A stretch of DNA of 64,000 nt from Vibrio inusitatus (GCA_024346935.1 AP024878.1:1984001-2048000), one strand, 5' to 3'; shown: positions 45,690-55,589, numbered from the stretch's first letter. Numbers and translations: made by a program. Notes: generated from the sequence alone by a model not told the origin.

Positions 45690-46817
45690 TTAGCTCTCTT
45701 TTTCTTTGCTCACTTGCTGTTCAATCGTCTCAGCCGCTTGCTCACTCTCTGTATCAACCCACTTCATGAATACTTGATAGCCAGCAGCAAGGAATGCAGC
45801 ACCAATAAACATGCCTAATATGCCTCCAGACATCATGCCGCCAATCGCCCCGATCAGAACTACTGGCATTGGCACATCCAATCCTCGTCCCAAAATCATT
45901 GGTTTTAGGAAATTATCCACTAAGCTTGCGGCAATAATAAACACCGAGAAAATCACATTATGAATGGTCGATGAATCGTTGCCTGACCAAAGCAGAGCAA
46001 CCGCAACAATGGCAATGATAGTGACCGGCAATTGCATAATAGCGAATATTAGGGCGGCTAAGGTAAACAATGCAGCTGCAGGAACACCTGCCAACGCCAC
46101 CACGATTCCAAAAATTACTGAAGTTAAGAAAGCGATACCAATGATACCCACCGCAACCTGTCGAATCGTTGCCGTAGTCAACTCATGAAGCTCGGGCCCT
46201 TTCTTCTCATCGGAGAAACTGACAAATATTCGGCGAATTGAACTTGAACCAGGCTCCGCCCAAGCAAGCATAATCCCCGCAATAATAATGGCTCCAATTA
46301 ATAGAAACACACTCTTTGCCATACCACTGGCAGATTCAATAATACCATTGGCCAGATCCTTTAATTGTGGCTGACGCTTTTTCACAAATAGAGGTAAGTT
46401 TCGTGATGCTTCACTCCAAGCTTTGTATGCATCCTCCCCTATCAGCGGCCATTCTTCAACGCTTGCCTTTGGTGGTGGTACGATTAAGGTACCCTCATTA
46501 TACCCCTCATATACTTCGAAGGTTTTGGTGGCTATGGAGTTACTCACCATGACACTTGGAGTGCCTAAGAGGAACACACCTAAAATAGCAATGACTATCG
46601 AAGAACGCTTAGAGGTCCAACCAAATTTAGACTCAAAATATTGACGTACTGGATAAAGTGCTATTGCTAACACTAGTGCCCATAATAAAATAGGTAAGAA
46701 AGGGGCAAATGCCCACCAGCAAACAATGACTAAAAACGCAATCACTGAGAATCGAATCAACGACTCAGTAAATGCATCAGACAGCACCTTTTTCAAATAA
46801 TCCTTATCATCGCTCAA
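45690..46817 (-). CDS. AI-2E family membrane protein (YdiK-like)
   Basis: 375 aa with about eight membrane segments in the AI-2E_transport (PerM/YdiK) arrangement, including the central GIIGIAFLTSVIFGIVVALAG and the C-terminal VDNFLKPMILGRGLDVPM-like motif. Members act as antiporters or as autoinducer-2 exporters; the actual substrate is not determined by sequence. Polar tails lie at both ends. Confidence 0.86.
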   Translation of the reverse strand: MSDDKDYLKKVLSDAFTESLIRFSVIAFLVIVCWWAFAPFLPILLWALVLAIALYPVRQYFESKFGWTSKRSSIVIAILGVFLLGTPSVMVSNSIATKTFEVYEGYNEGTLIVPPPKASVEEWPLIGEDAYKAWSEASRNLPLFVKKRQPQLKDLANGIIESASGMAKSVFLLIGAIIIAGIMLAWAEPGSSSIRRIFVSFSDEKKGPELHELTTATIRQVAVGIIGIAFLTSVIFGIVVALAGVPAAALFTLAALIFAIMQLPVTIIAIVAVALLWSGNDSSTIHNVIFSVFIIAASLVDNFLKPMILGRGLDVPMPVVLIGAIGGMMSGGILGMFIGAAFLAAGYQVFMKWVDTESEQAAETIEQQVSKEKES

Positions 46818-46970
46818 GTGAAGACTCCTTTTCTTACATATGAGAGAAATTAATCTGCGAGCACAATAAATGCTTCTAATTTAGAAGACTAGCAGTAAAC
46901 CTTTTATTTTCAATAAAAACATACACTTATATCGAATTTAATTTAAATATTCAAATTAGTATATTTAAGA

Positions 46971-47362
46971 CTAGTTACTCTCCTGCTCCAATCCCAATAT
47001 GACTTTTTGATACATCTGAGGTGTTAAACCACTGATGCGTTTGAATGAACGAGAGAAATGGGAAATATCTGAAAAACCCAACTATGCAACAATGTGAGTA
47101 AGGGACAAGTTCTTTGCCATTAAATTTACTGCTGCGGTATAAATGAGATTGTCTTTAATATTGCGAAAATTGGTTTTCTCTTCAGTAAGACGTCGCTGAA
47201 AAGTTCGTGGCGTCATATTGAGTAATTTAGAGGCAGAAACTACCGTTAGATTCCGATCTTTTACATAAGGATATAAAGCAGTAAACACCGTATCGGTAAA
47301 ATTAGAATGCCATTGAACCAATGACTCATTATGCAGAACTAAACTCGAGGAAATGCTTAGAC
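46971..47362 (-). pseudogene. AraC family regulator, truncated and with an internal stop
   Basis: Only the C-terminal HTH part is present. The frame reads LTVVSASKLLNMTPRTFQRR, then LSLTHIVA, an in-frame TAG (47082-47084), and then LGFSDISHFSRSFKRISG as in functional AraC proteins. The ligand-binding domain is missing upstream, where the NAD(P)-binding gene lies. It is therefore a pseudogene by two criteria. Confidence 0.82.
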
Positions 47363-47971
47363 GTCAACACACTGGAACACTTTTCCGATGCTCGATTCAG
47401 TGTTGAGCAATTGCTCAATAAGCCTTGCTACTTCTGCTCGCGAAATCGAACCGTGTACCTCTTTATGCTGTGACAGACTAGCTGTACCCGTTGCACCACC
47501 ATCCTTAAGGCCACCCGGTCTCAAAATGGTGTACGACAGGGTGCTGGTTTGTAGCCATGACTCCGCCAAAGATTTTTCTCGAACTGCCGAACCAAATACC
47601 ATCTTTGCCTTGTCAGAGAGAGTTGACCAACTGTCCCCACAGCCTAAAGAAGTAACCAGTACCAATCGTTCTACTCCCTTACTCTCGAGCGCATCAATTA
47701 AATATCTGTGTCCGATGTAATCAACAGGATTTTCCGACTGGAAACTCCCCATGCTTGAAATCACCCAAGCATCGTTAGCGATACAATCCACAGCCGCTTC
47801 CACTTGCTCTTTATCGGTGGCATCACAGGTTAATGTAGATACCTTGTCTAACATAACGTTTTTACTTGGATTTCGTGCTACTGCGGTAACATCAAATCCT
47901 TGCTCAACAAAATGAGCCACCATAGCAGCGCCTAAACCACTAGCGGCTCCCCAAATCACGATCTTTTGCAT
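47357..47971 (-). CDS. NAD(P)-binding atypical SDR (NmrA/YwnB-like)
   Basis: 204 aa from the ATG at 47971, with GGTGGG upstream; a TTG at 47986 is an alternative. Rossmann start MQKIVIWGAASGLGAAMVAHF with the GxxGxG-type loop. Typical atypical-SDR blocks are LVLVTSLGCGD and YTILRPGGLKDGGATG. The substrate is unknown. A Fur-box-like sequence overlaps its start region, and the remnant of an AraC gene follows it. Confidence 0.82.
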   Translation of the reverse strand: MQKIVIWGAASGLGAAMVAHFVEQGFDVTAVARNPSKNVMLDKVSTLTCDATDKEQVEAAVDCIANDAWVISSMGSFQSENPVDYIGHRYLIDALESKGVERLVLVTSLGCGDSWSTLSDKAKMVFGSAVREKSLAESWLQTSTLSYTILRPGGLKDGGATGTASLSQHKEVHGSISRAEVARLIEQLLNTESSIGKVFQCVDV

Positions 47972-47984
47972 AAATAAACCCACC

Positions 47985-48005
47985 AAATGATAATGATTAT
48001 ATTTT
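47985..48005. promoter_or_regulatory. Candidate Fur box at the SDR gene start
   Basis: AATGATAATGATTATATTTT is close to the Fur consensus GATAATGATAATCATTATC over its first two hexamers. It lies directly upstream of the ribosome site, where Fur would repress under iron-replete conditions. Confidence 0.5.
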
Positions 48006-48093
48006 GCATTAAAGGCATTGGAGATGCTAGTGGTATATTACTAACTTTTGGCTATCCGCTTGATTTACAAGCGACCAGCGTTGCGTCTTTGAA

Positions 48094-49257
48094 TTAAGCC
48101 CAACCTAACCAGATACGAATACGATCAAACAGTCGCTTGAAGAAACTGCCCGGCTCTACATCATGTAAAGCAACCAGTGGCACACTCTTAATGACCTGAT
48201 TATCAGAGCCCATATAGTTTAGTGTACCGATAGTATCTCCTTGATACACCGGTGCTTTTAGTTCGTTAGGTAAATCTACAACAGCCTGTACATTGTTACC
48301 TGCACCTCTGCGTACTGACATGAAAACGTCTTCTTCTACACCAACACTAAGTTGGTTGTCTTGTCCCATCCAGATTCGAGTAGAGGTCACTTCAGCATTG
48401 GCTTCATGAGGCTTGATGGTTTCAAAGAACCTAAAGCCGTAGTTAAGTAGACTCTTACTCTCAGAGGTTCGAGTATTGGCACTAGAGGTGCCCATGACTA
48501 CAGAGATCAAACGCATATCTCCCTGAGTTGCCGTACTTACTAGGCTGTATCCCGCGCCTTTGGTGTATCCGGTTTTCATACCGTCTACATTCATACTTTT
48601 ATCTCTCAACAAGGCATTACGATTGTGTTGAGTAATGTTGTTGTAAGTAAAAGATGTCTCGCTATAAAGCGGAAATAGCGTTGGAACGTCACGAATTAAC
48701 GCCTGACCCAGCTTTGCCATGTCATAAGGTGTCGTCGATTGGTTTGGATCATCCAAGCCATGTGGATTTGCAAAGTAAGTATTATTCAACTCAAGACGTC
48801 TTGCCCAATTGTTCATCAAATCAACAAATGCCCCTTGAGAGCCGGCAACATGTTCTGCGATAGCCACAGAGGCGTCATTACCCGATTGAACAATTAGACC
48901 ACGAAGCAAGTCGCTAAATTGAACATTGGTGCCCACTTCAATAAACATCTTTGATGAATCATGGAAGTTTCTTGCCCAAGCCTCACGACTGATAGTCACG
49001 CTATCCGTTTTGGAGATGTTGCCTCGGTTAAGCTCTTGCCCTGCGGTATAGCTGGTCATTAGCTTAGTCAAACTCGCAGGCTTAAGCTGCGTGTGTGGAT
49101 TGTGTTCTGCAATCACCTCTCCTGAATTGTAATCTAGCAGCACGTAACCCTTTGCTGAAAGGGAAGGAGGATTTGGTAGCGCAATTGGCGCAGCCAAAAC
49201 AGAAAATGATAAGGATGCTAGCAGCGTAAGAGTCAATCCATTTAGTGTTCTTTTCAT
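48094..49257 (-). CDS. dacA: D-alanyl-D-alanine carboxypeptidase (PBP5/6-type)
   Basis: Trims pentapeptide side chains of peptidoglycan. 387 aa from the ATG at 49257, which starts the signal peptide MKRTLNGLTLTLLASLSFSVLA; the frame is open to 49326 but the extension is not a signal. Penicillin-binding motifs are SxxK in PASLTKLMTSY, SxN in SGNDASVAIAEH and KTG in DGMKTGYTKGAG. A PBP5 C-terminal beta domain follows and the amphipathic membrane anchor GSFFKRLFDRIRIWLGWA ends it. Confidence 0.95.
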   Translation of the reverse strand: MKRTLNGLTLTLLASLSFSVLAAPIALPNPPSLSAKGYVLLDYNSGEVIAEHNPHTQLKPASLTKLMTSYTAGQELNRGNISKTDSVTISREAWARNFHDSSKMFIEVGTNVQFSDLLRGLIVQSGNDASVAIAEHVAGSQGAFVDLMNNWARRLELNNTYFANPHGLDDPNQSTTPYDMAKLGQALIRDVPTLFPLYSETSFTYNNITQHNRNALLRDKSMNVDGMKTGYTKGAGYSLVSTATQGDMRLISVVMGTSSANTRTSESKSLLNYGFRFFETIKPHEANAEVTSTRIWMGQDNQLSVGVEEDVFMSVRRGAGNNVQAVVDLPNELKAPVYQGDTIGTLNYMGSDNQVIKSVPLVALHDVEPGSFFKRLFDRIRIWLGWA

Positions 49258-49498
49258 ATTTTTAGGTAGAAACCAGTCCAGAGTTTTAGCCTCATCTCGA
49301 GGCATTTCATTATATTTGGGTTGCATATGGTATTAGATAGCAACATTTCAGAAAATTCAGTCAGAAGAGTGCAAAAAGTGAATGCGCTCATAAAATATTA
49401 CCCTTTTATATGCGGTCGGATGCACTCATTTACCACCAGTAGACGCAAATAGTTACATTTATTTATATCTAGAAACACTCAGACGATCCTAAAACAAA

Positions 49499-49542
49499 AC
49501 CCAAAAAGCCTTAGCTATAAAGGCTAAGGCTTTTTGGGTTTC
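49499..49542. terminator. Long bidirectional terminator
   Basis: A stem of about 18 bp (AACCCAAAAAGCCTTAGC with GCTAAGGCTTTTTGGGTT) follows the 49603-50034 gene on the minus strand. Confidence 0.86.
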
Positions 49543-49602
49543 CACACTATTTTTAGGAGTTAGGTACAGCCCTGTCGATTAAGCTGCACCAATATTAGTG
49601 CG

Positions 49603-50034
49603 TTATTCGTACTCTGTTACTTTAGCAACATACTCAACAGTGTCAGACTTACCTATTTGATTCTCAAACAATTCTACAGAGAAATATTTTGGTTCATCTC
49701 GATGAATCATTTTTGCAATTGTGTCACTAACTTGCTGTTGATTAATCACGCTATACACATTAAACGACAGTGTTTTTGTTAATCCCAACGCTTCCGCTTG
49801 CTCTTTAGATACATAGATATCACCCATCTCTTTCTCAACATCCATGACAAAACTTGAGCTAGTAAAATCTTCAGCAGTCGCTACATATACTTGTGAATCG
49901 AACACTTCTTCGATCTGAGTCATTTGGTTTTCAAACTGGCTGTCTTTTGCAACGCTTTTAGCTGCAACACCTTGAGCAAACGCGATTGTTGAACACACGG
50001 CGATGACAGGTAGTACTTGTTTAAATAATTTCAT
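49603..50034 (-). CDS. Exported protein, tandem paralog A
   Basis: 143 aa with signal peptide MKLFKQVLPVIAVCSTIAFAQG. It shares nearly every block with the next gene upstream and with 42183-42620 (MTQIEEVFDSQVYVAT, VEKEMGDIYVSKEQAEALGL, PKYFSVELFENQ, VEYVAKVTEYE). No known family was recognised. No cysteines or metal motif in the mature part; probably periplasmic. Part of a minus-strand cluster with an HdeA-like protein. Confidence 0.78.
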   Translation of the reverse strand: MKLFKQVLPVIAVCSTIAFAQGVAAKSVAKDSQFENQMTQIEEVFDSQVYVATAEDFTSSSFVMDVEKEMGDIYVSKEQAEALGLTKTLSFNVYSVINQQQVSDTIAKMIHRDEPKYFSVELFENQIGKSDTVEYVAKVTEYE

Positions 50035-50078
50035 TTTTGGTTTTCTTTTAAGTAATTGTGCAAAATAGCACTAGTGGA

Positions 50079-50510
50079 CTATTTGTATTCAGTTACCTTG
50101 GCAACATATTCAACCATGTCTGAGTTACCCATTTGATTCTCATATAGGGCTACAGAAAAGTATTTAGGAGAATCTTGACGAATCAATTTTGCGATTCTTT
50201 TGCTGATCTCACTCTGATCAATCACGCAGTACACATGAAAAGACTTAGTTTCTGTTAAGCCCAGTTCTTTCACTTGTTCTTTGGTCACATAGATATCACC
50301 CATTTCTTTCTCTACGTCCAACACTGCGGTTGAACCAGTGAAATCTGAATCCGTTACGACATAAACTTGTTCATCAAAAACTTGTTCGATCTGAGTCATT
50401 TGGTCAGTAAATTGGCTATCTTGTGTGATATTTTTTGCTGCAACGCCTTGTGCAAAAGCAAGTGTTGAACAAACGGCGATAATAGGTAGTGCTTGTTTAA
50501 GTAGTTTCAT
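50079..50510 (-). CDS. Exported protein, tandem paralog B
   Basis: 143 aa with signal peptide MKLLKQALPIIAVCSTLAFAQG and the same length as paralog A, 44 bp away. The mature sequence is about two-thirds identical by eye and ends SDMVEYVAKVTEYK. The pair clearly arose by tandem duplication. Function unknown. Confidence 0.78.
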   Translation of the reverse strand: MKLLKQALPIIAVCSTLAFAQGVAAKNITQDSQFTDQMTQIEQVFDEQVYVVTDSDFTGSTAVLDVEKEMGDIYVTKEQVKELGLTETKSFHVYCVIDQSEISKRIAKLIRQDSPKYFSVALYENQMGNSDMVEYVAKVTEYK

Positions 50511-50555
50511 TTTAATGCTCTCTATATTTATTCTTTGAAGGATAGAAATGGTCTA

Positions 50556-50912
50556 TCATTCGATACTGGTTAATGTTGAATCTGGTTGTTGCTTGTCATC
50601 TTTTAAAAAATCGTGCTTACTGTCATATACCATGCAACCGTTCTCTTCATTACAGTTCACGATGTACACTTCTTTCTTGCCGCACCCTGCAACACCAATC
50701 TGATACTGGGGTACTTCAAATCGATATAAGTCGATCGTTTTTCGATTTAGTACTGTGGTCGTTACCGCATCACAACTGAACTCAAACTTGCCTCGATTTC
50801 CAGCGGCTTGAGTTGCATTAATTTGGTTATCATCCAGAAACTCTTGAGTACTGGTGCAACCCATCAGCGTTGCACTTGCAAGCAATGCAACGACAAGTGT
50901 TTTTATTTTCAT
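50556..50912 (-). CDS. Small lipoprotein of unknown function
   Basis: 118 aa. Lipobox in VVALLASATLMGCTSTQEF, so Cys19 is the likely lipidation site. The mature domain holds further cysteines (FSCDAVTT, VAGCGKKEVYIVNCNEENGC), which may form disulfides in the periplasm. It sits between the paralog pair and the glycine-rich stress protein on the same strand, and is probably cotranscribed. Confidence 0.75.
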   Translation of the reverse strand: MKIKTLVVALLASATLMGCTSTQEFLDDNQINATQAAGNRGKFEFSCDAVTTTVLNRKTIDLYRFEVPQYQIGVAGCGKKEVYIVNCNEENGCMVYDSKHDFLKDDKQQPDSTLTSIE

Positions 50913-50929
50913 GCTCTCTTTAACTCGCC

Positions 50930-51430
50930 TTAGTGAACGTCTACTGTATGTTGTGCAAGAAGCTCTTTTGCAGATGCAATTTCCTGCTCTTCTAAATCCA
51001 AAACAATCAAATAGTTATGAGTTTTAATTGCAGTCTCATATTTGATGATGCTGTCTTTTGGGACACCGATACTTGCCAATGCACCACCTAGTGCACCAGC
51101 ACCGCCAGTGACTGCAGCACCTTCGATAGCGCCAACCAAAGTGGCAACTAGTGGACCGGCTACAACCAATGCGCCAAAGGTAGGAACCCAAAACATTCCT
51201 GAACCAAGCAATGCTCCCCAGATACCGCCCCAAAGTACGCCAGCTTGACCCCATGACTTAACACGATCACTAATATTGTAAAAACCCGTTGCGTGCTCTT
51301 CGGTTTGGTAGCCCTTGCCAATAATAGAAAGATGGTTAACATCGAATCCGTGGTCGACCAGTTTTGCTACTGCTTCTTCGGCTTTTATGTGCGAATCTAC
51401 CACTGCTACAATTTTGTTATTTTTCATCAT
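50930..51430 (-). CDS. General stress protein 17M-like, glycine-rich membrane protein
   Basis: 166 aa. The N-terminal domain (KIVAVVDSHIKAEEAVAKLV, DVNHLSIIGKG) is of the YflT/general stress 17M type. A central glycine/alanine-rich hydrophobic part with two or three membrane segments follows (GVLWGGIWGALLGSGMFW, GAAVTGGAGALGGALASIG), then a terminal soluble segment. The role in stress is known only for Bacillus relatives. It lies 6 bp from the HdeA-like gene, in one transcription unit. Confidence 0.72.
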   Translation of the reverse strand: MMKNNKIVAVVDSHIKAEEAVAKLVDHGFDVNHLSIIGKGYQTEEHATGFYNISDRVKSWGQAGVLWGGIWGALLGSGMFWVPTFGALVVAGPLVATLVGAIEGAAVTGGAGALGGALASIGVPKDSIIKYETAIKTHNYLIVLDLEEQEIASAKELLAQHTVDVH

Positions 51431-51436
51431 CAGACC

Positions 51437-51793
51437 TTACATTGCTGTTTCAACGTTATTGGCTACTTTGGCTTTTTCTGAAACCTGGGTATCAATTACA
51501 TCAACGACTTTTGCTTCAGGAGTAACGCTGCATTCGTCTACAATTGATGCGATTTCTACATTCACTAGATCCTGAACTTCGATAACATCAACATCAGTAC
51601 CATCTGCATTAACTGCGTATAGATAACCAACGGTAATTGGCATTACTTCATCATCAAGTTCAACGAACTCACCACAAGTAATTTGGTCAACATCTTCTTG
51701 CACTACCACGTCAGCTTGTGCGCTAGTCGCTGCAAAAGTTGATGCGCTCATAAGTGATAAAAGGAGAGTGGATAAACCTAGTGCTTTCTTCAT
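51437..51793 (-). CDS. HdeA-like periplasmic acid-stress chaperone
   Basis: 118 aa from the ATG at 51793; a GTG four codons upstream is also open. Signal peptide MKKALGLSTLLLSLMSASTFA. The mature sequence aligns with HdeA: ITCGEFVELDDEVMPITVGY and IVDECSVTPEAK give the two cysteines that form the HdeA disulfide. HdeA unfolds at low pH and holds unfolded periplasmic proteins. First gene of the minus-strand cluster that includes the two paralogs. Confidence 0.75.
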   Translation of the reverse strand: MKKALGLSTLLLSLMSASTFAATSAQADVVVQEDVDQITCGEFVELDDEVMPITVGYLYAVNADGTDVDVIEVQDLVNVEIASIVDECSVTPEAKVVDVIDTQVSEKAKVANNVETAM

Positions 51794-52537
51794 TTTTGTA
51801 CTCACTATTTGTATTTAACAATTTGACAGAAAAGTTTTGATTAAGGACAAGATGCTATTGCTGCCTACTTTTCTTAACAGAAGTGTCATTCGTAACAAGA
51901 CGAATAACCCAACAAATGATCAGTAACGACTTCCGTTAAGAAGACCACATACTGTGCTGATGGGAGAGAGTTTATGAGGGTGTAGATAGGAAAACATCAA
52001 GTAACAATCAGATTACTCTAAACTTAAAATAATCATTTAAAATCATTAACTTAATTGCGGATATAATAATTTCATTATCGCTATTATTCGTCTTTAATCT
52101 GTAGGTTATGATGAAGTAGAAAGGTCTTAATGGGTAATTCAATTTGGAGATAAGAATTGCTCGGCCACTAAGCTTCAAGCTTTACTTTGAATACATAAAT
52201 CCATTACGTTTACTGCAGGGGTTTGGTGTTATGAAATGTCGGACTCACACTAACAACCTTAATGTATGCAAGTATTTATATCGTCAGTGTAGTTAGTAGA
52301 CCTAGCCGCTTTGTTTTCTACAGATACCGATATAAATTAAGACTTACTTTTTCAATCTAAGCCAGAAGCCCATTTTCTTATCCAGTCTATTTAGCAAGTG
52401 TATTCCATTGCGACCATCCCATTACGCAGGATCAAGAAGTGAAATCACTAACTAGCTGCGGCATGGCTGGATAATCATGAGACAAAAAAAGGGCGAACCT
52501 AAAGGTTCGCCCTACTCTGTTTTAAATCCGTTATGAA
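51794..52537. other. Promoter region of the HdeA-like cluster and RND terminator
   Basis: About 740 bp, AT-rich, without genes. The left part holds the promoter of the minus-strand hdeA-like cluster and the right end the RND operon terminator. Confidence 0.4.
52486..52520 (-). terminator. Terminator of the RND efflux operon
   Basis: On the minus strand GGGCGAACC pairs with GGTTCGCCC and is followed by a run of seven T residues. Confidence 0.88.
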
Positions 52538-55500
52538 TTACAACTCTTCTTTACTATGGTCCTCCGCCAAGAAGGTATAGATAGTTGGAACAACAAACAG
52601 TGTGAATAGTGTACCAATTGACATACCTACGGTAATTACAAGACCAATAGCAAAGCGGCTTTGAGCACCTGCACCTGCAGCAGTTAGCAGTGGTACCACC
52701 CCAATAACCATAGCGGCAGTGGTCATAAGTATTGGTCGTAGTCGCTCACTCGCGGCTTTGATTGCTGCTTGACGTTTATCACCGTTGCACTCTTTTTGAA
52801 GTTGGTTTGCAAACTCTACAATCAAGATACCATGCTTACTGATTAGGCCTATTAGTGTAACTAGTCCAACCTCTGTATAGATATTCAAGGTATCTAGCCC
52901 CAAATACAGCGGAATCATAGCGCCAAATATAGAAAGAGGCACACTGGTCAATACAATCAATGGATCTCGGAAGCTTTCAAACTGAGCTGCCAGTACCAAA
53001 TAAATAATTATCAATGCTAAGAAGAAGGTCCCAATCAACGAACTTCCCTCTTCAACAAATTGTCTTAACTGACCAGACGAATCTACTGAATAAGACTTTG
53101 GCAAAATTTCATCTGCACCTTTTAACATTACTTCATATGCTTCGCCAACACTAATGCCTGGCATCATTTTACCTTCGATGGTTGCGCTGTTTAGTTGCTG
53201 AAACTGATCAACAGATGATGGTTGAACCGATTCAGTAATATCCACCAGCGCCGACAAAGGAACCATGTCGCCATTATTAGAGCGAACGTAATACTGGTTG
53301 ATGTCATCGACTGAGCTTCGATCATCACGAGATACCTGAGTGATTACCTGATAACTGCGTTGATCTAATGCGAAATAGTTAATGAAGCCCTCACTAATAT
53401 AACGTGTTAGAACATTACCTACATCTTGCGCATTCACATTCATTAGCGCCGCTTTATCTCGATTGATAGTGATCTCTAGTTGCGGTTTAGCAAACTTAAG
53501 ATCGTTCTGTACGTAGATAAATTTGCCACTGCTAAGCGCATACTCTTTCAGTTTTTCAGCATACTGATATAAATCCTGATAAGAGCCTGTTGGCGTCTTA
53601 ATTACCATCTGAAACGGAAGACCCTGCGCTGTGCCTGGTAGATCTGGTGGTGAAATAGTAAACAACTGAAGACCAGGATCTGTTGCTGTATCCTTAGTAA
53701 AACGGCCCATTATATCTTGCGCCGTAGCATCACGTTCATCCCAGTCTTTCAATACACCAAGACCAAAGAAAGTTTGATCATCATTGTAACCGTTCACCAT
53801 CAACGTCATATTCGTTTCAGGGTAATCCATCATTTTGTTCGATAACGACTCTGTAAAATGCGCAAGGTAATCCGTGTTGCCTTGCTGAGGTCCGTTACCC
53901 ATCATGATAACAACACCCTGATCTTCCTGAGGTGCCAGTTCATTCGACGTATGTGTGAACATGAACACAAGAGAAATCAAGAACGTCGCAACCAAAGGCC
54001 AAACTAACTTTCTGTTGTCAATGACAACGGTAAGCACACGAACATAGCGATTAACCAGTTTCTCAATAACATGGTCAATCTTTTTAACCATCTTGCCTTC
54101 TAAGACCTGCTTGTTAAGCATCTTTGAGGTCATCATTGGTGTTAATGTTAAAGCAATAAATCCTGAAATTAGTACAGAACCGGCTAAGGTAAATGCAAAT
54201 TCCGTAAACAGCTTACCGGTTAAGCCACCCATGAAACCAATCGGAGCATAAACTGCCGCTAGAGTGATTGTCATCGCAATAACAGGACCGCATATCTCAC
54301 GAGCACTCTTAATTGCCGCTTCTGTTGGACTTGCTCCTGTTTCTAAGTGCCTGAAAGTATTCTCTACCACTACGATAGCATCATCTACTACCAAGGATAT
54401 CGCTAAAACCATTGCCAATAGAGTTAGCAGGTTAATGCTAAATCCGAGCGCCATCATAAAGAACATAGAACCAATAAGTGATAGCGGTATAGTAATCAGA
54501 GGGATCAACATTGCTCGCATTGAGCCTAAGAACGCAAAGATCACGATAATAACAATCAATGCCGCTTCTGCTAGTGTCTTTGTTACTTCATCAATAGAAC
54601 TGTTAATGAACTTTGTAGAGTCATAAATAACGTTTGCATTGATGCCCGGAGGCAAGCTGTCTTCTACTGAAGGTAATAATTTGTATGTATCTTCCACCAC
54701 TGAAATTGGGTTAGATGTCGATGTATTACTGATAGCGGTTACGATGGCATGATTACCATTAAACATAACTTGTTCGTTGTAGGTCGCCGCCCCCAACTCT
54801 ACCGTCGCGATGTCTTTCATATGAACTATCTGGCCATCTTTGGCTTTCAGCGCAATGTTTTTAAAGTCTTCAACAGTTGCTGCGTCTGTATGTGCATTGA
54901 TGTCGACTTCAATAAAGTTACTTTTCACCTTTCCGGCTGCACTTACTGTGTTACTAGTCTTAATCGCATTTTGAACATCAATAGCCGTCAGGCCGTACAC
55001 TGCTAGTTGATTTGGTTTTAGCCAAATACGCATTGCAAAGTCACTCTTACCTAGGATATCAACCTTAGATACTCCATCTACAGTCGAGAACGTTGGCTTT
55101 ACCACACGGCTAACATAATCAGAGATCTGTTCAGCTTTTAACGTATCGCTCTCAAAAGAAACATATAGGATCGGTGACTGCGATGTCGACTTAACGATAC
55201 TCGGATCCTGCGTACCTGCTGGCAGACGATATTTTACCTGCTGTACTAGCGATAATATTTCAGTCAGAGCCTGGTCTGTTGGAAAATCCAACTTCAGGTT
55301 CACAGTAATCAAAGACTGACCCAAAGTACTCTTAGAGGTCATATAGTCTATGCCCTCAGCTTGCGCTATCTGCGCTTGAAGCGGTTGAGTCACATACCCT
55401 TGCACACTTTGAGCACTTGCCCCAGGGTATACGGTAGTAACGGTAATAACTCCCGTTTCAATTTCTGGATATTGGCGAACCTGAAGTTCAGTAAATGCCT

Positions 55501-55579
55501 TAAGACCAAGAACCAAAAGCACTAGGCTCAGAACGACGGCCAGTACCGGTCGCCTGATAAATAAATCAGTAAATTTCAT
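52538..55579 (-). CDS. RND multidrug efflux permease (HAE-1 type)
   Basis: 1013 aa with the 12-segment RND topology and two large periplasmic loops. The proton relay Asp pair is visible in MVLAISLVVDDAIVVVENTF. The start MKFTDLFIRRPVLAVVLSLVL and the second-half ILIVEFANQLQKE are family hallmarks. It works as a trimer with the adaptor encoded next to it and a TolC-type outer membrane channel not found here. It starts 10 bp after the adaptor gene. Confidence 0.95.
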   Translation of the reverse strand: MKFTDLFIRRPVLAVVLSLVLLVLGLKAFTELQVRQYPEIETGVITVTTVYPGASAQSVQGYVTQPLQAQIAQAEGIDYMTSKSTLGQSLITVNLKLDFPTDQALTEILSLVQQVKYRLPAGTQDPSIVKSTSQSPILYVSFESDTLKAEQISDYVSRVVKPTFSTVDGVSKVDILGKSDFAMRIWLKPNQLAVYGLTAIDVQNAIKTSNTVSAAGKVKSNFIEVDINAHTDAATVEDFKNIALKAKDGQIVHMKDIATVELGAATYNEQVMFNGNHAIVTAISNTSTSNPISVVEDTYKLLPSVEDSLPPGINANVIYDSTKFINSSIDEVTKTLAEAALIVIIVIFAFLGSMRAMLIPLITIPLSLIGSMFFMMALGFSINLLTLLAMVLAISLVVDDAIVVVENTFRHLETGASPTEAAIKSAREICGPVIAMTITLAAVYAPIGFMGGLTGKLFTEFAFTLAGSVLISGFIALTLTPMMTSKMLNKQVLEGKMVKKIDHVIEKLVNRYVRVLTVVIDNRKLVWPLVATFLISLVFMFTHTSNELAPQEDQGVVIMMGNGPQQGNTDYLAHFTESLSNKMMDYPETNMTLMVNGYNDDQTFFGLGVLKDWDERDATAQDIMGRFTKDTATDPGLQLFTISPPDLPGTAQGLPFQMVIKTPTGSYQDLYQYAEKLKEYALSSGKFIYVQNDLKFAKPQLEITINRDKAALMNVNAQDVGNVLTRYISEGFINYFALDQRSYQVITQVSRDDRSSVDDINQYYVRSNNGDMVPLSALVDITESVQPSSVDQFQQLNSATIEGKMMPGISVGEAYEVMLKGADEILPKSYSVDSSGQLRQFVEEGSSLIGTFFLALIIIYLVLAAQFESFRDPLIVLTSVPLSIFGAMIPLYLGLDTLNIYTEVGLVTLIGLISKHGILIVEFANQLQKECNGDKRQAAIKAASERLRPILMTTAAMVIGVVPLLTAAGAGAQSRFAIGLVITVGMSIGTLFTLFVVPTIYTFLAEDHSKEEL

Positions 55580-55589
55580 TATTGTTACC

